Shown here in pieces: positions 9,369 to 19,118 of a stretch of 64,000 nt of DNA. This stretch comes from Pseudomonas sp. N3-W (lineage in GTDB: Bacteria > Pseudomonadota > Gammaproteobacteria > Pseudomonadales > Pseudomonadaceae): contig NZ_CP103965.1 in the NCBI RefSeq assembly GCF_024970185.1, positions 1,856,001-1,920,000 on the forward strand. The letters are read 5' to 3'. Within the stretch, counting starts at the first letter, position 1; every line of letters starts with the position of its first letter. A model generated the notes under the pieces. It was given only the letters and a program-made list of their open reading frames with translations. It was not told the DNA's origin and did no database searches. Position numbers and translations under genes: made by a program.

Positions 9369-10082
9369 TCAGCTGCCTTTGACAGCCTTGCCGTTGACCG
9401 TACCGTCGAGGAGCATGATGTTGTACTCCTTGCCGTCGGTTTCAACCTGTTGCAGGCGTACCAGCAGGTAATCCCAGTCCTTGGCGAACCACATGACGGT
9501 GGTGCGCTTGGTTTGTGTCGGATCACGCACGCGTTCGACCTTGATCGCATCGATCTGGCCAGCCTTGGTGTCGACTTTTTCCGAGCCCAGGACGCGGAAG
9601 TCATAGGTGTCGACATCACTACCATCAACCACCTGATAGCTCATGCTTTTCTTGCCGGCGGCCACATCGTGTTGCAGGGCCAACTGATAAGTGGATTTGT
9701 CGACCATGCCACGGTTCAGCGGAACCTTGACCGGGTCGCCGCGATCGGTGCCAGTGACCATTTTGGTGGTCCAGTCGAAATCCAGGTCAGCCTTCTTGGC
9801 TTTGCCAAGCCCGCCACGTTCGAAGTGGTAGGACTGAGGCAGCAAAGTGTCCTTGTCCAGGGTCAGGGTGCTTTCTTCGTTCAGGCTGGCGATCATCATC
9901 GAAGCCTTGAAGCTGAGCTTCCAGACGCCATTGGCTTCTTTGGTCAGGCTGCGTTCAGCGGTGCCGCTCATGGGCAACTGCTTCCAGTCAGCGGTGTAGC
10001 TGGCGGAGAAAGGTTGAAGGTCTGCCGCCTGTGCCAGTGGCAGGGCGAACAGAGCGCAAGCGAAGAGCAGGGCGCGACGCAT
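9369..10082 (-). CDS. DUF3108 domain periplasmic protein
   Basis: A 237-residue exported protein with a signal peptide at residues 1-19 (MRRALLFACALFALPLAQA, cleavage after AQA). The rest is a beta-rich DUF3108 domain with repeated strands such as FSASYTADWKQL and WKLSFKASMMIASLNEESTL, and a conserved ATG-like end. The family is often found next to purine genes in pseudomonads, but its role is unknown. It lies 8 bp after purN with AGGAG overlapping the purN stop region, so it is the third gene of the purM-purN operon. Confidence 0.88.
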   Translation of the reverse strand: MRRALLFACALFALPLAQAADLQPFSASYTADWKQLPMSGTAERSLTKEANGVWKLSFKASMMIASLNEESTLTLDKDTLLPQSYHFERGGLGKAKKADLDFDWTTKMVTGTDRGDPVKVPLNRGMVDKSTYQLALQHDVAAGKKSMSYQVVDGSDVDTYDFRVLGSEKVDTKAGQIDAIKVERVRDPTQTKRTTVMWFAKDWDYLLVRLQQVETDGKEYNIMLLDGTVNGKAVKGS

Positions 10083-10090
10083 AAAATCTC

Positions 10091-10741
10091 CTAGGTTCGA
10101 ATCAAGTGGCCGCTGGCCGCGAGTAACTTGCCATCCAGTAAAGCACCTTGCTCACCGAGGGATAAACGACCTTCGGCGAACCAGCGTACGGCCATCGGGT
10201 AGATCAGGTGTTCCTGAACGTGGACCCGCTGTGCCAGCAACTGTGGCGAATCGTGCAACTCTACCGGTATAACTGCCTGTACGACCAGTGGTCCGCCATC
10301 GAGTTCCTCGGTGACGAAGTGCACAGAGCAGCCGTGTTCGGTGTCGCCAGCCTCCAGCGCTCGCTGGTGAGTGTGTAACCCTTTGTATTTGGGTAGCAGC
10401 GAAGGATGGATATTGAGCAGGCGACCCTGATAGTGGCGAACGAAATCGGCGCTGAGAATGCGCATGAAACCGGCCAGTACCACGAGCTTTGGGTTGAAAG
10501 CGTCGATCAGTTCGATCAACGCCGCATCGAAGGCCTCGCGGCCCTCGAACGCCTTGTGATCCAGGGCGCGGGTGTCGATACCCGCATCCCTGGCCCGTTG
10601 CAGGCCGTAGGCGTCGGCGCGGTTGGAAATCACCGCAGCGATGCGGACCGGGCTGTCGCCGGTCCGCGTGCTGTCGATCAAGGCCTGCAAGTTGCTGCCG
10701 GTGCCGGACAGCAGCACCACGACATCACAAGTGGCGGACAT
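10091..10741 (-). CDS. purN: Phosphoribosylglycinamide formyltransferase PurN
   Basis: A 216-residue GAR transformylase, which transfers a formyl group from 10-formyltetrahydrofolate to GAR in purine synthesis. The substrate loop GTGSNLQAL is at about residues 12-20 and the catalytic motif NIHPSLLPKYKG (Asn, His) at about 106-117, with the distal catalytic Asp region TEELDGG at about 140. The start overlaps the purM stop by one base (TAATG), which fixes the ATG and implies translational coupling. Confidence 0.96.
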   Translation of the reverse strand: MSATCDVVVLLSGTGSNLQALIDSTRTGDSPVRIAAVISNRADAYGLQRARDAGIDTRALDHKAFEGREAFDAALIELIDAFNPKLVVLAGFMRILSADFVRHYQGRLLNIHPSLLPKYKGLHTHQRALEAGDTEHGCSVHFVTEELDGGPLVVQAVIPVELHDSPQLLAQRVHVQEHLIYPMAVRWFAEGRLSLGEQGALLDGKLLAASGHLIRT

Positions 10742-11799
10742 TAATGAGCCTTGAGGTTCTTCAGTTCGACTTGTGCCGCGCCTTCGGCTGCGGTGGCGAT
10801 CTGACCGATGACCCAAGGCTGCTCGCCGGCTTCACGCAGGACGTTCAGGGCGGTTTCAACGTGCTCCTGAGCCACGCAGATGACCATGCCTACGCCGCAG
10901 TTCAGTACGCGGTGCATCTCGGTTTCGTCAACGTTGCCTTGCGCTTGCAGCCAGTCGAATACGGCCGGGCGAGTCCAGCTTGCAACGTCAACGACAGCCT
11001 GGGCGCCTTTTGGCAGGACGCGCGGGATGTTGTCCAGCAGGCCGCCACCGGTGATGTGGGCCATGGCTTTGACGGCGCCGGTGTCTTTGATCAGCTTGAG
11101 CAGCGGCTTCACGTAGATGCGGGTCGGGGCCATCAGCAGGTCGGTCAGCGGTTTGCCGTCGAGCTGGATGTTTTCGATGTCGGCACCTGCCACTTCGATG
11201 ATCTTGCGGATCAGCGAGTAGCCGTTGGAGTGCGGGCCGGACGATGGCAAGGCGAGCAGGGCGTCACCGGCAGCGACTTTGGAGCCGTCGATGATTTCGG
11301 ATTTTTCCACGACGCCAACGCAGAAGCCGGCCAGGTCGTAGTCTTCGCCTTCGTACATACCCGGCATTTCAGCGGTTTCGCCGCCGACCAGGGAGCAGCC
11401 GGACAGTTCGCAGCCTGCGCCAATGCCGGTCACGACCTGGGTCGCGGTTTCGACGTTGAGCTTGCCGGTGGCGTAGTAGTCGAGGAAGAACAGCGGCTCG
11501 GCGCCACAGACCACCAGGTCATTCACGCACATGGCCACCAGGTCGATGCCGATGCTGTCGTGTTTGTTCAGGTTCAGTGCCAGGCGCAGCTTGGTGCCCA
11601 CGCCGTCGGTGCCGGAAACCAGCACAGGCTGCTTGTAGCCAGCCGGGATTTCGCAGAGGGCGCCGAAACCGCCCAGGCCGCCCATGACTTCCGGGCGCGC
11701 AGTGCGCTTGGCGACGCTCTTGATGCGTTCGACCAATGCTTCACCGGCGTCGATGTCTACACCGGCGTCCTTGTAGCTCAGGGAGGGTTGCTTGCTCAT
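10741..11799 (-). CDS. purM: Phosphoribosylformylglycinamidine cyclo-ligase PurM
   Basis: A 352-residue AIR synthetase, which closes the imidazole ring of FGAM with ATP. Family motifs are present: [20 protein letters not shown] at the N-terminus, [10 protein letters not shown] (about residues 65-74), the glycine-rich [11 protein letters not shown] (about 140-150) and [16 protein letters not shown] (about 245-260). It is the first gene of a purM-purN-DUF3108 operon transcribed away from the DUF2066 gene. The upstream 380 bp must hold its promoter. Confidence 0.97.
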   Translation of the reverse strand: MSKQPSLSYKDAGVDIDAGEALVERIKSVAKRTARPEVMGGLGGFGALCEIPAGYKQPVLVSGTDGVGTKLRLALNLNKHDSIGIDLVAMCVNDLVVCGAEPLFFLDYYATGKLNVETATQVVTGIGAGCELSGCSLVGGETAEMPGMYEGEDYDLAGFCVGVVEKSEIIDGSKVAAGDALLALPSSGPHSNGYSLIRKIIEVAGADIENIQLDGKPLTDLLMAPTRIYVKPLLKLIKDTGAVKAMAHITGGGLLDNIPRVLPKGAQAVVDVASWTRPAVFDWLQAQGNVDETEMHRVLNCGVGMVICVAQEHVETALNVLREAGEQPWVIGQIATAAEGAAQVELKNLKAH

Positions 11800-12180
11800 G
11801 ATCCAGGCCTTTAGGGGGGATTCAGGGGTAACGACCGAGTCCAGTGGGACCGTTGAAATCGGCGAGGGCGATGGCCGTACGCGAATTCCAGGGGCCCGGC
11901 TGTTGCCGGTCTGCGAAGGCGCGCGATTTTATCAGGCTTGAGGGGCAGCGGCCATCCTCAGGCCGACGGCAGGGGCATATCCGCTTAAAAAAACCATGAT
12001 TGGCGGTGTTGATGGTGTCTGTGCTGCCTGTATAAGGTATCGCTATTAACCGTCTATCGTTATGACAGTGCAAAAACTTGCCGGGCCCGGGTGAATGTTT
12101 TGCCCAGGGCGACGGTCACAGCCTTGCTCAATCTGTTCATGCGGTCTGTTCCAGCCGCTCTTGTCGTCAGGAATCTTTTC
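11800..12180. other. Divergent intergenic region, purM / DUF2066
   Basis: About 380 bp without a gene. It must contain the purM promoter reading left and the DUF2066 promoter reading right (see 12009-12036). The segment 11880-11960 is GC-rich with no recognisable operator. A frame open through the DUF2066 upstream region to 12091 has no family match and was not used. Confidence 0.6.
12009..12036 (+). promoter_or_regulatory. Possible sigma-70 promoter for the DUF2066 gene
   Basis: TTGATG (-35) and TATAAG (-10) are separated by 16 bases, about 145 bp before the chosen start at 12181. Confidence 0.4.
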
Positions 12181-13236
12181 ATGCGTTTTTTCAAATTCTT
12201 GTTTGTGGGCTGTTTGTCTCTGGTCAGCCTGGCGAGTCATGCCGAAACCGTCAAAGGCCTTTATCAGGTCAGTGAGCCGGTCAGCAGTCAGGCGCCGGAG
12301 GAGCGTGATCAAGCCACTCAGCGTGCTCTGGATACGCTGGTGCTGCGCCTGACCGGCGACCCGAAGGCGCCGCAAAACCCGGGGTTGGCCGCGATCCGCA
12401 AAGACCCGCAACAGATCATCAGTCAGTTCGGCTTTGATGCCGGGCCACCAGAGACCCTGAAAGTCGATTTCGATCCCGTCAGCACCGAGCAGGCCTTGCG
12501 CCGTGCCGGTTTGGCATTGTGGGGCGCCAATCGCCCGTCGATCCTCGGCTGGTGGCTGAGCGATAGCGCTGACGGCTCAAGCCTGGTGGGTGACGGCCAG
12601 GCGACTGCCGCGCCATTGCGCCGCGCTGCGCAACACCGTGGTCTGGCGCTGCGTCTGCCGCTCGGGGATTTGAGCGAGCAACTGGTCGCCACCGCGCCCA
12701 ATCTTGAAGGCTCCGACCCCGCGCCATTGCGTGGTGCGTCGGAGCGCTATGGCGCCGACGCCCTGCTGGCGGTTCACGCCCACGAAGAGGGCGGCCAATG
12801 GCAGGCCAAATGGCACTTGTGGCTGGGCGATCAGAAAGAAGCCGGCAGCGTGCAGGGGGCTGATATCAATGCGGTGGCCGATGCGGTGATGCTGGCCGTC
12901 AGCGAGCGCATGGCGCCTCGTTTTGTCGTCAAGCCCGGTACATCGGGCGAACAGGTGCTGGAAGTGCAGGGCATGACTCTTGAGCACTACGCGACCCTCG
13001 GTCATCTGCTGGAGCCTTTCGGTGGGCATCTGCTGAGTGTTGATGGCGATCGCATTCTCTATCGCGTCAACGGCAGTGCCGAGCAGTTGCGGGCGCAATT
13101 GTCGCTGGCGAAATTGCAGGAACTGCCGGCTGAAGCGGCCGTGCCTGTCGCGCCAGTTACACCGGCGGCCGACGGTTCAGCCCCAGTTGCAGCGCCTGCA
13201 CCGGGTCAAGCGGCGCAATTGCGTTTTCGCTGGTAA
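12181..13236 (+). CDS. DUF2066 domain protein, exported
   Basis: A 351-residue protein with a signal peptide MRFFKFLFVGCLSLVSLASHA and a mature DUF2066 domain (about residues 22-260), including DQATQRALDTLVLRLTGDP near the start. The C-terminal part is Pro/Ala-rich and low in complexity. The start at 12181 gives a proper signal peptide and has TCAGGA seven bases upstream; a 30-residue extension to 12091 does not. The family is conserved between purM and an AI-2E family permease plus hda in Pseudomonas, but its function is unknown. Confidence 0.85.
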   Translation: MRFFKFLFVGCLSLVSLASHAETVKGLYQVSEPVSSQAPEERDQATQRALDTLVLRLTGDPKAPQNPGLAAIRKDPQQIISQFGFDAGPPETLKVDFDPVSTEQALRRAGLALWGANRPSILGWWLSDSADGSSLVGDGQATAAPLRRAAQHRGLALRLPLGDLSEQLVATAPNLEGSDPAPLRGASERYGADALLAVHAHEEGGQWQAKWHLWLGDQKEAGSVQGADINAVADAVMLAVSERMAPRFVVKPGTSGEQVLEVQGMTLEHYATLGHLLEPFGGHLLSVDGDRILYRVNGSAEQLRAQLSLAKLQELPAEAAVPVAPVTPAADGSAPVAAPAPGQAAQLRFRW

Positions 13237-13269
13237 GTCTTTTTTCCTTATATAGATGTGGAGTGATTC

Positions 13270-14343
13270 ATGGGCGATACGCGGCGTTGGTTCTGGTTGG
13301 GTGGGGTGGTTCTGCTGTGCGTGTTCGTCTGGCTGTTGCATCCGATCCTGACGCCATTTCTGGTGGCGCTGCTGCTGGCCTATCTGTTCGACCCGCTGGT
13401 GGATCGGCTGGAGAAGCTCGGCCTGTCGCGTACCTGGGGTGTGGTGACGGTGTTTGCACTGTTCACCCTGATCGTCACCACGTTGCTGCTGGTGCTGGTG
13501 CCATTGCTCGCCAAGCAATTGTTCCGCTTGTACGAACTGGCGCCACAGATGCTCGACTGGCTGCAACACACGGCGGTGCCTTGGGTGCAGTCGAAGCTGG
13601 GGCTGGCGGACGGTTTCTGGAAGTTTGACAAGGTCAAGGCCGCCATCAGCGAGCACATGGGCCAGACCACCGACATTGTCGGCGTGGTCCTGAGTCAGGC
13701 AACGGCCTCAAGCCTGGCGCTGATCGGCTGGCTGGCCAATCTGGTGCTGATCCCGGTGGTGAGCTTCTACCTGCTGCGGGACTGGGACGTGATGATGGCC
13801 AAGATCCGCAGCCTGCTGCCCCGCGATCGTGAAGAGCGCATCGTGGCATTGGCCGGGGAATGCCATGAAGTGCTCGGGGCGTTCGTGCGCGGGCAGTTGC
13901 TGGTGATGTTGGCGCTGGGCGTAATCTACGCCGCGGGTCTGATGCTCGTCGGGCTGGAGCTTGGACTGTTGATCGGCCTGATCGCCGGTCTGGCGGCGAT
14001 TGTGCCGTACATGGGTTTTATCATCGGCATTGGCGCGGCGCTGATCGCCGGTCTGTTCCAGTTCGGCGGCGACCTGTACCCGATGATCGGTATTGTCGCG
14101 GTGTTCATGGTCGGGCAGGCGCTGGAAGGCATGGTGCTGACGCCGTTGCTGGTGGGTGATCGCATCGGGCTGCACCCGGTGGCCGTGATCTTCGCGATCC
14201 TGGCCGGGGGCGAGCTGTTTGGCTTCACGGGGGTGCTGCTGGCGCTGCCGGTGGCGGCGGTGATCATGGTGCTGGTGCGTCACGTGCACGATTTGTACAA
14301 AGATTCGGATATCTATAGCGGTGTCGACGAGCCGGAGTTATAG
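13270..14343 (+). CDS. AI-2E family (PerM-type) membrane permease
   Basis: A 357-residue inner-membrane protein with about seven or eight helices: three in the first 90 residues, a long cytosolic/periplasmic segment at about 90-150, then the conserved helices with GLELGLLIGLIAGLAAIVPYMG (near residues 225-246). It belongs to the AI-2E exporter/PerM family, which covers autoinducer-2 exporters, Na+/H+ antiporters and uncharacterised permeases. No luxS is visible, so AI-2 transport is not implied. It lies 33 bp after the DUF2066 gene and is probably co-transcribed with it. Confidence 0.9.
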   Translation: MGDTRRWFWLGGVVLLCVFVWLLHPILTPFLVALLLAYLFDPLVDRLEKLGLSRTWGVVTVFALFTLIVTTLLLVLVPLLAKQLFRLYELAPQMLDWLQHTAVPWVQSKLGLADGFWKFDKVKAAISEHMGQTTDIVGVVLSQATASSLALIGWLANLVLIPVVSFYLLRDWDVMMAKIRSLLPRDREERIVALAGECHEVLGAFVRGQLLVMLALGVIYAAGLMLVGLELGLLIGLIAGLAAIVPYMGFIIGIGAALIAGLFQFGGDLYPMIGIVAVFMVGQALEGMVLTPLLVGDRIGLHPVAVIFAILAGGELFGFTGVLLALPVAAVIMVLVRHVHDLYKDSDIYSGVDEPEL

Positions 14344-14572
14344 GCCTCCTCGATTATCCGCAGCGGGCGGCCTGGCCTTTGTCAGGTTGGCCCGCGTTCC
14401 CTGTGCAGCTGTCACATGCGCTGCCAAAAAAACTGTCATGAAACCAGTGCGTTAACGCAAACCTTTGATTTTGCTTGTGGTCTGGCGCATTGTGCGGGCT
14501 GGCTCACGGGTATAAACTTCGCAAACTTTACACAGAGGCCACTAACGGTTCCTTTGGAACTGTTCAGTCAGC

Positions 14573-15277
14573 ATGAAACCGATTCAGCTGCCCCTAGGTG
14601 TGCGTCTGCGTGATGACGCTACCTTTATCAATTACTACCCAGGCGCCAATGCCGCTGCACTCGGCTATGTCGAGCGGCTATGCGAAGCCGACGCCGGCTG
14701 GACCGAGAGCCTGATCTATCTGTGGGGCAAGGACGGGGTAGGGCGCACGCACCTGTTGCAGGCCGCGTGCCTGCGCTTCGAGCAGATGGGGGAGCCCGCT
14801 GTGTATCTGCCATTGGCGGAGCTGCTGGATCGCGGTATCGAAATTCTCGACAACCTTGAGCAGTATGAGCTGGTCTGCCTCGATGACTTGCAGGCAGTCG
14901 CCGGGCGAGCGGATTGGGAAGAGGCGCTGTTCCACCTGTTCAACCGTTTGCGTGACAGCGGTCGGCGTCTGTTGATTGCAGCTTCGACCTCGCCTCGCGA
15001 ACTGCCAGTGAAGCTGGCGGACCTCAAATCACGCCTGACCCTGGCGCTGATCTTCCAGATGCGTCCACTGTCGGACGAAGACAAATTGCGTGCCCTGCAA
15101 TTGCGTGCGTCTCGTCGCGGACTGCACCTGACTGACGAAGTTGGCCATTTTATTTTGACTCGCGGCACCCGTAGCATGAGCGCGTTGTTCGAGCTGCTGG
15201 AACGTCTCGATCAGGCCTCGCTCCAGGCTCAGCGCAAGCTGACCATCCCCTTCTTGAAAGAAACCCTGGGCTGGTAG
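14573..15277 (+). CDS. hda: DnaA regulatory inactivator Hda
   Basis: A 234-residue DnaA-like AAA+ protein without the DnaA DNA-binding domain. With the DNA-loaded beta clamp it stimulates ATP hydrolysis by DnaA and prevents re-initiation. The N-terminal MKPIQLPLGVRLRD contains the clamp-binding QLPLGV motif (residues 5-10). The nucleotide site GKDGVGRTHLL (about 51-61) has Arg in place of the usual Walker A Lys, as in other Hda proteins. Walker B is LVCLDDLQ (about 100-107). The C-terminus ends in FLKETLGW. Confidence 0.95.
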   Translation: MKPIQLPLGVRLRDDATFINYYPGANAAALGYVERLCEADAGWTESLIYLWGKDGVGRTHLLQAACLRFEQMGEPAVYLPLAELLDRGIEILDNLEQYELVCLDDLQAVAGRADWEEALFHLFNRLRDSGRRLLIAASTSPRELPVKLADLKSRLTLALIFQMRPLSDEDKLRALQLRASRRGLHLTDEVGHFILTRGTRSMSALFELLERLDQASLQAQRKLTIPFLKETLGW

Positions 15278-15502
15278 CCGGGCCCCGGAAATAGGGGGTT
15301 CTAGCGGCGTTCGGCATATTTCAGGCGCCAGAAAATCCGCTTTCCTGCAAGGTTGCAGGCCGCGTCAGTTTTTAAAATGGGCTTAAGCGCTTAGATGTTA
15401 ACGAGAAACCGATAAGTCACATCTTGATCGATTGAATTTGCAAATGAGGTCGATAGCGGGCATAGTCTCGGCTTCTTTACAACTTCAGCCACGGTCGTGC
15501 CC

Positions 15503-16141
15503 ATGCTAAATCGCTTCGCACCCCTCGTGCCTCTCGCACTCGTCACCCTGTTGTTTGGTTGCGCTGCGCACTCTCCAGTGTCTCAGCAAGCGCAATCCCA
15601 ACAGGTTAAAAATTCTGCTACTGCACAATCTTCCGTTATTTATCAGGAAGCTCTTTATCAAGAAGAGACGGCCACCGAAAAAGAACTGGCAAGCTTCGCC
15701 GACGGCAAGTCGTACCAGCTTCCGGTTCTGGCCGACAGCATCCTTGAACGCGGCATGTCCCTGATCGGTACCCGTTACCGTTTTGGCGGCACCTCTGAAG
15801 CCGGTTTCGATTGCAGCGGCTTCATCGGGTACCTTTTCCGTGAAGAAGCCGGCATGAATCTGCCGCGCTCCACACGCGAAATGATCAATGTGGACGCTCC
15901 GCTGGTCGCTCGCAACAAACTCAAACCTGGCGATTTGCTGTTCTTCGCGACCAACGGTCGTCGTGGACGCGTCAGCCATGCCGGCATCTACCTGGGTGAT
16001 GATCAATTCATCCACTCCAGCAGCCGCAAAAGCGGTGGCGTACGGGTAGATAGCCTGGGCGACAGCTACTGGAGCAAGACTTTCATCGAAGCCAAGCGAG
16101 CACTCGCCATGGCGCCGACTGTGGTCACCGCTCGCAAGTAA
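15503..16141 (+). CDS. NlpC/P60 (C40) peptidase lipoprotein, first of two
   Basis: A 212-residue lipoprotein, probably a cell-wall hydrolase cleaving peptidoglycan stem peptides. The signal peptide ends at the lipobox LLFGC (Cys20). The C40 domain carries the Cys in EAGFDCSGFIGYLF (about residue 110), the His in VSHAGIYLGDDQF (about 161) and the third polar residue in HSSSRKSG. An in-frame GTG two codons earlier is possible, but ATG at 15503 gives a standard signal peptide. The next gene encodes a close paralogue, with 220 bp between them. Confidence 0.9.
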   Translation: MLNRFAPLVPLALVTLLFGCAAHSPVSQQAQSQQVKNSATAQSSVIYQEALYQEETATEKELASFADGKSYQLPVLADSILERGMSLIGTRYRFGGTSEAGFDCSGFIGYLFREEAGMNLPRSTREMINVDAPLVARNKLKPGDLLFFATNGRRGRVSHAGIYLGDDQFIHSSSRKSGGVRVDSLGDSYWSKTFIEAKRALAMAPTVVTARK

Positions 16142-16279
16142 ACAGAGCCTTTGTCATCACGCCTGTGGTGACAAAACAGCCCTTGATGAGCGAGTAGACG
16201 GATAGTTTGTAAGGCGAACTTAAAGTCTTACTTGAAGTTTGCCGCGTAGCCGCTAGAATCCTGATCTATTATTGATGGC

Positions 16280-16311
16280 AAACCGCCTGCGCTCCGCGTA
16301 GGCGGTTTTGT
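16280..16311 (+). terminator. Terminator-like hairpin ahead of second NlpC/P60 gene
   Basis: AAACCGCCTGCG / CGTAGGCGGTTTT forms a stable stem followed by TTTTGTTTT. It lies 140 bp after the first NlpC gene and only 50 bp before the second gene start, so it may end the first transcript or attenuate the second. Confidence 0.65.
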
Positions 16312-16361
16312 TTTCTGCCTCCCCGGTAGAAAACGCCGCAGCCAGATCAGGGTGTTTCCTT

Positions 16362-16898
16362 ATGACGACGTCGGCCCGCCTCACCCTAATGCTCCTCGCA
16401 GCGCTGCTCAGTGCCTGCGCCAGCCGCACACCGCCTCCTGCGCCGGTGGTTCGCGCTCCGATGGTCTTCAACAACACTCAAGACTTCTCTCCTGAAGCGC
16501 AAGACGTGCTGTTCCGCGCCTTGGGTCTGGTGGGCACGCCTTATCGCTGGGGCGGCAATACGCCGGATTCGGGCTTCGATTGCAGCGGCCTGATCGGTTA
16601 CGTCTATCGCGATGTCGCGGGCATCACCCTGCCGCGCTCAACCCGCGAGATGATCGGCATGCGTGCGCCTGATGTCGGCAAGGAAGGTCTGCAAACCGGC
16701 GACCTGATTTTCTTCGCCACCAATGGTGGTTCCCAGGTCAGCCATGCGGGGATCTACGTGGGTGAAGGTCGCTTCGTGCATGCACCGGCCACCGGCGGCA
16801 CGGTGAAGCTGGACAGCCTGTCCAAGGCGTATTGGCAGAAAGCCTATCTGAGCGCCAAGCGCGTGTTGCAGCCAGAGCATCTGGCGCATAACCCCTAG
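16362..16898 (+). CDS. NlpC/P60 (C40) peptidase lipoprotein, second of two
   Basis: A 178-residue lipoprotein with signal peptide MTTSARLTLMLLAALLSAC (lipobox LSAC, Cys19). The C40 catalytic Cys is in DSGFDCSGLIGYVY (about residue 73), the His in VSHAGIYVGEGRF (about 126), and HAPATGG follows. It shares the blocks DCSG-IGY, LPRSTREMI and HAGIY-G with the gene before it, so the two are tandem paralogues. The chosen ATG has AGGGTG seven bases upstream; the longer frame to 16308 lacks a signal peptide at its start. Confidence 0.9.
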   Translation: MTTSARLTLMLLAALLSACASRTPPPAPVVRAPMVFNNTQDFSPEAQDVLFRALGLVGTPYRWGGNTPDSGFDCSGLIGYVYRDVAGITLPRSTREMIGMRAPDVGKEGLQTGDLIFFATNGGSQVSHAGIYVGEGRFVHAPATGGTVKLDSLSKAYWQKAYLSAKRVLQPEHLAHNP

Positions 16899-16913
16899 CC
16901 ACACCTCAAATCA

Positions 16914-16946
16914 AATGTGGGAGCGACGGTGCGTCGCTCCCACATT
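16914..16946. repeat. Perfect 15-bp inverted repeat (REP-like, possible terminator)
   Basis: AATGTGGGAGCGACG and its exact complement are separated by 3 nt. The core GTGGGAGCG is the REP core seen across the window. It lies between convergent genes (NlpC on +, sugar dehydrogenase on -) and may stop both. Confidence 0.75.
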
Positions 16947-16970
16947 GGTCATGCGTTGGTTGGACGGTGT

Positions 16971-18284
16971 TTATTTAGCCGCCGAAATCCGCCAAATCTT
17001 GTTCCCCACGTCATCCGCTACCAGCACGCCACCCTGCTGGTCGACCACTACACCCACCGGCCGGCCCATGGCGTTTTCATCCTTGTCGAGAAAGCCCGTG
17101 AGCAGATCAACCGGTTGCCCATTCGGTTTGCCCGCCGTAAATGGCACAAAAATCACCTTGTAACCACTGTGCGGTTTGCGGTTCCACGAGCCGTGCTGGC
17201 TGACGATTGCCCCATCGGTGAAGGGTGCCGGCAGTTTGCTGCCCTCGGCGAAGCTGAAGCCGATGGACGCCGTATGCGGGCCGACCGCGTAATCCGGAGC
17301 GATAGCCTTGTCGACCATGGCCGGGTCTTGCGGGCTCACGCGCACATCGACGTGGTGGCCGTAGTAGCTGAACGGCCAGCCGTAGAAAGCACCGTCCTTG
17401 ACCGAAGTGATGTAGTCCGGCACCAGGTCGCTGCCAATCTCGTCGCGCTCGTTGACCGAGGTCCACAGCGCACCGCTGGTCGGCTCCCAGCCCATGCCGT
17501 TGGGATTGCGCAGCCCTGAAGCGAAGATCCGGTGGTTGCCGGTGGCGCGGTCCACTTCCCAGATCGCCGCACGGCCTTCTTCTTTGTCCAGACCGTTTTC
17601 GCCAACGTTGCTGTTGGAGCCGACCGTGACGTACAGCTTGCTCCCGTCCTTGCTGGCGATGACGTTCTTGGTCCAGTGGTGATTGATCGTGCCGCCAGGC
17701 AGGTCGGTGACCTTGATTGGTTGTGACTTGATCGTCGTATCGCCGGTTTCGTAGTGAAAACGCAGCAAACGATCAGTGTCAGCGACATACAGGTCGTTGC
17801 CGACCAGGGTCATGCCGAACGGTGAGTTGAGGTTTTCCAGAAACACTGTGCGGGTTTCTGCTACGCCGTCGTGGTCCTTGTCCCGCAGCAGGGTAATGCG
17901 GTTTGCGCTCGGAACGCCGGCGCCAGCCTTGCCCATGACTTTTTTCATCACCCAGCCACGAATGCCGCTGCTGTCGTCCGGCTTGGGCGGGGCGTTGGTT
18001 TCAGCCACCAGCACGTCACCGTTAGGCAGCACGTACAGCCAGCGCGGGTGATCCAGGCCTTCGGCAAACGCAACCACCTGAGTACCGTTCGCCGCCACCG
18101 GTTTGCTGCCGACAGGCCAGCCAATGGCCGGGGCGATGTTCACTGTCGGGATCAGGGTCTTGTTCGGCTCGGGCAGTTTGGGTGACGGCCCGGTGCCGTC
18201 GGAGACTTGCAAGCTGGAGGATTCGCCACAGGCGGCGAGCCCTCCGGCGAGAGCGATGACGAAAATGAACTGAGGCTTGAGCAT
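16971..18284 (-). CDS. PQQ-type sugar (L-sorbosone-like) dehydrogenase lipoprotein
   Basis: A 437-residue exported six-bladed beta-propeller of the soluble glucose/sorbosone dehydrogenase family. The signal peptide [19 protein letters not shown] ends in a lipobox (Cys19), so it is membrane-anchored in the periplasm. Propeller motifs include [20 protein letters not shown] (about residues 68-87), [12 protein letters not shown] (about 255-266) and [19 protein letters not shown] (about 370-388). In the family these face PQQ and the sugar. The substrate is unknown. The Met at 18284 was chosen for the lipoprotein signal and the AGGGAAGAAG upstream; a 13-residue extension is possible. Confidence 0.85.
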   Translation of the reverse strand: MLKPQFIFVIALAGGLAACGESSSLQVSDGTGPSPKLPEPNKTLIPTVNIAPAIGWPVGSKPVAANGTQVVAFAEGLDHPRWLYVLPNGDVLVAETNAPPKPDDSSGIRGWVMKKVMGKAGAGVPSANRITLLRDKDHDGVAETRTVFLENLNSPFGMTLVGNDLYVADTDRLLRFHYETGDTTIKSQPIKVTDLPGGTINHHWTKNVIASKDGSKLYVTVGSNSNVGENGLDKEEGRAAIWEVDRATGNHRIFASGLRNPNGMGWEPTSGALWTSVNERDEIGSDLVPDYITSVKDGAFYGWPFSYYGHHVDVRVSPQDPAMVDKAIAPDYAVGPHTASIGFSFAEGSKLPAPFTDGAIVSQHGSWNRKPHSGYKVIFVPFTAGKPNGQPVDLLTGFLDKDENAMGRPVGVVVDQQGGVLVADDVGNKIWRISAAK

Positions 18285-18355
18285 ACTGATCTTCTTCCCT
18301 ATGAATGCAGTGGTCCTATTCATAGAGAAGCGTAGACGATCGATGGTTCAACCCG

Positions 18356-18940
18356 TCAGCCCCGGGCTTCCTTGAACAGCACGGCGATGCCCGGATGATA
18401 GTTGCCGGCTTCGTTGCGCAACTTGCGGTAGGCATAAGGGAAATACCAGGCCACGGCGCAGCAGTGCTCTTGTTGCAGGTCGTCGACCATGTCTTGCAGT
18501 TCTTCCGGGGAGGCGCTGTGCTGGGCCTTGTGCGGGGCGACGAACAGGCAGCCGAGCTTCAGGTCGCTGGCATAGCTGATGCGTTTCGCGTCGCTGGTGA
18601 TGTCCTGCAACGGCTGGCTCAGGTTTAGGCTGTTGACCCGTGGCCAGCGCTGGGTGGTTTGCAGCCATGCGCGTTCTTCGCTGCTGGCAATCAACAGGTC
18701 GGCGCGTGCATTGCGCTCGCCGTCTTCGTGCTGCTTGCGGGTCGGCGTCTGTTGCAGCGTGACCATCTGCGCCATCCAGGCCGCGGCGGAGAGCAGCCCG
18801 AGGTTGGCTTTTTCGTCGTTCCAGTAGGGCGTGTCGTGATCGCCCCGGACGGCGTTGTAGCGGTCGATACAGTCGAACCAGCGTTCCAGCAATGGGCGCA
18901 GGAATTCCAGCTTCGGGTTGCTGATGATCATGCCTTGCAT
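18356..18940 (-). CDS. Hypothetical protein, unrecognised
   Basis: A 194-residue soluble protein I do not recognise. It has no signal peptide or membrane segment. The N-terminus (LEFLRPLLERWFDCIDRYNAV) looks like an amphipathic helix. The second half contains SSEERAWLQTTQRWPRVNSL and ends in a Cys-Cys pair followed by AVAWYFPYAYRKLRNEAG. The start at ATG 18940 has AAGGGTGA six bases before it; a GTG three codons earlier overlaps that site and is less likely. It stands alone, divergent from the cobalamin riboswitch operon, and may be an ordinary conserved Pseudomonas protein. Confidence 0.7.
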   Translation of the reverse strand: MQGMIISNPKLEFLRPLLERWFDCIDRYNAVRGDHDTPYWNDEKANLGLLSAAAWMAQMVTLQQTPTRKQHEDGERNARADLLIASSEERAWLQTTQRWPRVNSLNLSQPLQDITSDAKRISYASDLKLGCLFVAPHKAQHSASPEELQDMVDDLQQEHCCAVAWYFPYAYRKLRNEAGNYHPGIAVLFKEARG

Positions 18941-19118
18941 GTTACTCACCCTTGTTATTGTGGTCTCAGATTGTGGCTATTTGATATCACTGTGAAGAGT
19001 GTGGCACAAGAATGGCGCCGGTAAATTGATCGACGGCAGTTTTTCGCCGGGCGGTGTCCCGGCTTTACCCGGCTTTAATTGACGCTCCAGCGCCAACCCT
19101 CTAACCTTCGCGGCTTGT

